From Eubacterium sp. (GTDB lineage: Bacteria > Bacillota > Clostridia > Oscillospirales > Acutalibacteraceae), in NCBI GenBank assembly GCA_017543415.1, contig JAFYGD010000186.1:1-5464 (forward strand): DNA of 5,464 nt, given 5' to 3'. Position 1 is the first letter of the stretch. Each line of letters begins with the position of its first letter. The notes beneath the pieces are model-generated. The model searched no databases. It saw only the letters and a program-made list of their open reading frames with translations, and was not told the DNA's origin. The translations under genes were made by a program, and so were the position numbers. Positions 4,059-5,464 of this stretch are shown in pieces.

Positions 4059-5464
4059 TTATTTAATAATTGATTCGCCTGTCATTTCTTCGGGCTGGGG
4101 AAGGTTCATAACCTTAAGCATTGTCGGAACAATGTCCGAAAGCCTTCCGCCTTCGCGCAGCTCAACGTCGCCGCAGTTAACGCAGATAAACGGAACAAGG
4201 TTCGTTGTGTGCGCGGTGAACGGGGAACCGTCCGCCTCCATCATAACGTCCGCGTTGCCGTGGTCAGCCGTAACGAAGAGCGTTCCGCCGTTTTCGCAAA
4301 CAGCCTCGTAAAGGGTTCCAACGCAGGTGTCAACAGCTTCAACAGCTTTAACCGCCGCGTCAAAAACGCCCGTGTGGCCTACCATATCGCAGTTAGCAAA
4401 GTTAATGATTACAACGTCGTATTTGCCGCTGCGTACAGCCTCGTTAAGCTTTTCACTTACCTCAAAAGCGCTCATTTCGGGCTTGAGGTCGTAGGTTGCA
4501 ACCTTGGGTGAGGGGATAAGAATTCTGTCCTCGCCCTCGTTTACCGCTTCAACGCCGCCGTTGAAGAAAAACGTAACGTGAGCGTATTTTTCGGTTTCGG
4601 CAATTCTGAGCTGAGTCATGCCGAGCTTTGAAAGGTATTCGCCGAAGGTGTTTGTTAAAACCTGCGGCTTAAACGCAATGTCAACGTTGGGCATTGTTGC
4701 GTCGTACTGAGTCATGCAAACATAGTTTACGGGGAAACGCTTGCGCTCAAAGCCCTTGAAATCATCGTCAACAAAGGTTCTTGTAATTTCCCTTGCTCTG
4801 TCGGGGCGGAAATTAAAGAAAACAATACTGTCGCCCGCGCCTATTCTTCCCTCGTTTTCAAGCGTTACGGTGGGAAGGATGAATTCATCGGTAAGGTTTT
4901 TGCCGTCGCCGTCAATAGTTTCGTATGAAGCCTCAATAGCGGCAACAGGGTCCGTATTAAAGTTTCCTTTGCCGAAAACGAATGCGTCATAGGCCTTTTT
5001 AACTCTGTCCCAGTTATTGTCACGGTCCATTGCATAGTATCTGCCCGTTACGGTAGCTACCTTGCCAACGCCGATTTCGTTCATTTTTTTAATAGCTTCC
5101 GCAACGTAATCCTTGCCGCTTGTGGGCGGAACGTCACGTCCGTCCATAATACAGTGAAGGTAAACCTTATCCTGTCCGAGCCTTTTTGCAAGCTCAACAA
5201 TCGCCCAGATGTGAGTATTGTGCGAATGTACGCCGCCGTCGCTCATAAGTCCCATAAGGTGAAGCGAGGTACCGTCCTTTACGGATTTGTTTATAGCGTT
5301 GCAAAGCGCTTCATTTTCAAAAAAGTCGCCGTCCTGAATAGACTTGGTTATACGGGTAAGCTCCTGATAAACAACGCGTCCTGCGCCCATATTTGTGTGT
5401 CCTACCTCTGAATTACCCATCTGTCCGTCGGGAAGACCTACGTCAAGTCCCGAAGCGCCTATGT
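4059..5464 (-). CDS. gpmI: 2,3-bisphosphoglycerate-independent phosphoglycerate mutase (5' end cut by window)
   Basis: Glycolytic enzyme interconverting 3- and 2-phosphoglycerate with a phosphoserine intermediate and two Mn ions; cytosolic. The frame is open to the right edge: codons before the Met at 5418-5420 read GLPDGQ, the usual lead-in to this family's active site, so that Met is internal. About 45 N-terminal residues, including the first metal-binding Asp, lie outside. Numbering from that Met: catalytic Ser4 in MGNSEVGH, SDGGVHSH 60-67, MDGRDVPP 92-99, TGRYYAMDRD 125-134 (substrate arginines), NFRPDRARE 203-211, EKYAHVTFFFNGG 277-289 (catalytic Lys), NCDMVGH 343-349, TADHGNAD 384-391 and FTAHT 401-405 (metal ligands). 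All expected residues are present. Total visible length of 467 aa against about 510 fits. Downstream comes clc, with only a weak hairpin between, so read-through is likely. Confidence 0.97.
   Translation of the reverse strand, partial: IGASGLDVGLPDGQMGNSEVGHTNMGAGRVVYQELTRITKSIQDGDFFENEALCNAINKSVKDGTSLHLMGLMSDGGVHSHNTHIWAIVELAKRLGQDKVYLHCIMDGRDVPPTSGKDYVAEAIKKMNEIGVGKVATVTGRYYAMDRDNNWDRVKKAYDAFVFGKGNFNTDPVAAIEASYETIDGDGKNLTDEFILPTVTLENEGRIGAGDSIVFFNFRPDRAREITRTFVDDDFKGFERKRFPVNYVCMTQYDATMPNVDIAFKPQVLTNTFGEYLSKLGMTQLRIAETEKYAHVTFFFNGGVEAVNEGEDRILIPSPKVATYDLKPEMSAFEVSEKLNEAVRSGKYDVVIINFANCDMVGHTGVFDAAVKAVEAVDTCVGTLYEAVCENGGTLFVTADHGNADVMMEADGSPFTAHTTNLVPFICVNCGDVELREGGRLSDIVPTMLKVMNLPQPEEMTGESIIK

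Noticed and set aside
4209..5411. Three + strand open frames of 83-100 codons inside gpmI
   Set aside because: They are antisense to a conserved glycolytic gene with all catalytic residues intact; shadows of its codon use.

Overview
The window reads as chromosomal DNA from a spore-forming member of the Clostridia (Firmicutes), probably an uncultured gut-type lineage. This rests on two spoVA genes, strong AGGAGG-type ribosome binding sites, compact bidirectional terminators, and the family affinities of the KtrA-, DUF6440-, SCP2- and ClC-like proteins. The lineage cannot be fixed further from sequence alone. Almost every base is explained by ordinary genes; there is no phage, IS element, CRISPR array, rRNA or tRNA.

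Left part (1-740, + strand): the last codons of a TrkH/KtrB-type potassium channel subunit run into ktrA, its cytosolic RCK regulator, with the ktrA ribosome binding site overlapping the stop of the upstream gene. A strong hairpin terminator closes the operon. Directly against that terminator, on the - strand, lies an 18-codon stretch resembling the core motif of SpoVAC joined to a SpoVAC-like C-terminus. It looks like the debris of a lost spoVAC-like gene.

Middle part (820-2450): a small DUF6440 gene with its own extended -10 promoter converges on a - strand pair, spoVAEb followed by spoVAC. These encode membrane proteins of the spore dipicolinic acid channel. The pair is unusual because spoVAD, which normally lies between AC and AEb, is absent and the order is AEb then AC. 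Divergent from this pair is a single-gene unit for an SCP2-like lipid-binding protein, with a good promoter, a strong ribosome binding site and a terminator.

Right part (2451-5464, - strand): phosphoglycerate mutase (gpmI, cut by the window edge) is followed by a ClC chloride/proton antiporter that carries a C-terminal RCK_C domain. A short GC-rich palindrome fills the 39-base gap between them. KtrA and this ClC both carry an RCK_C domain, so potassium and chloride transport could share a ligand, possibly c-di-AMP; this is inference.

No clearly new system was found. The points most worth checking are the AD-less, reordered spoVA pair, the spoVAC-like relic beside ktrA, and the palindrome upstream of clc.
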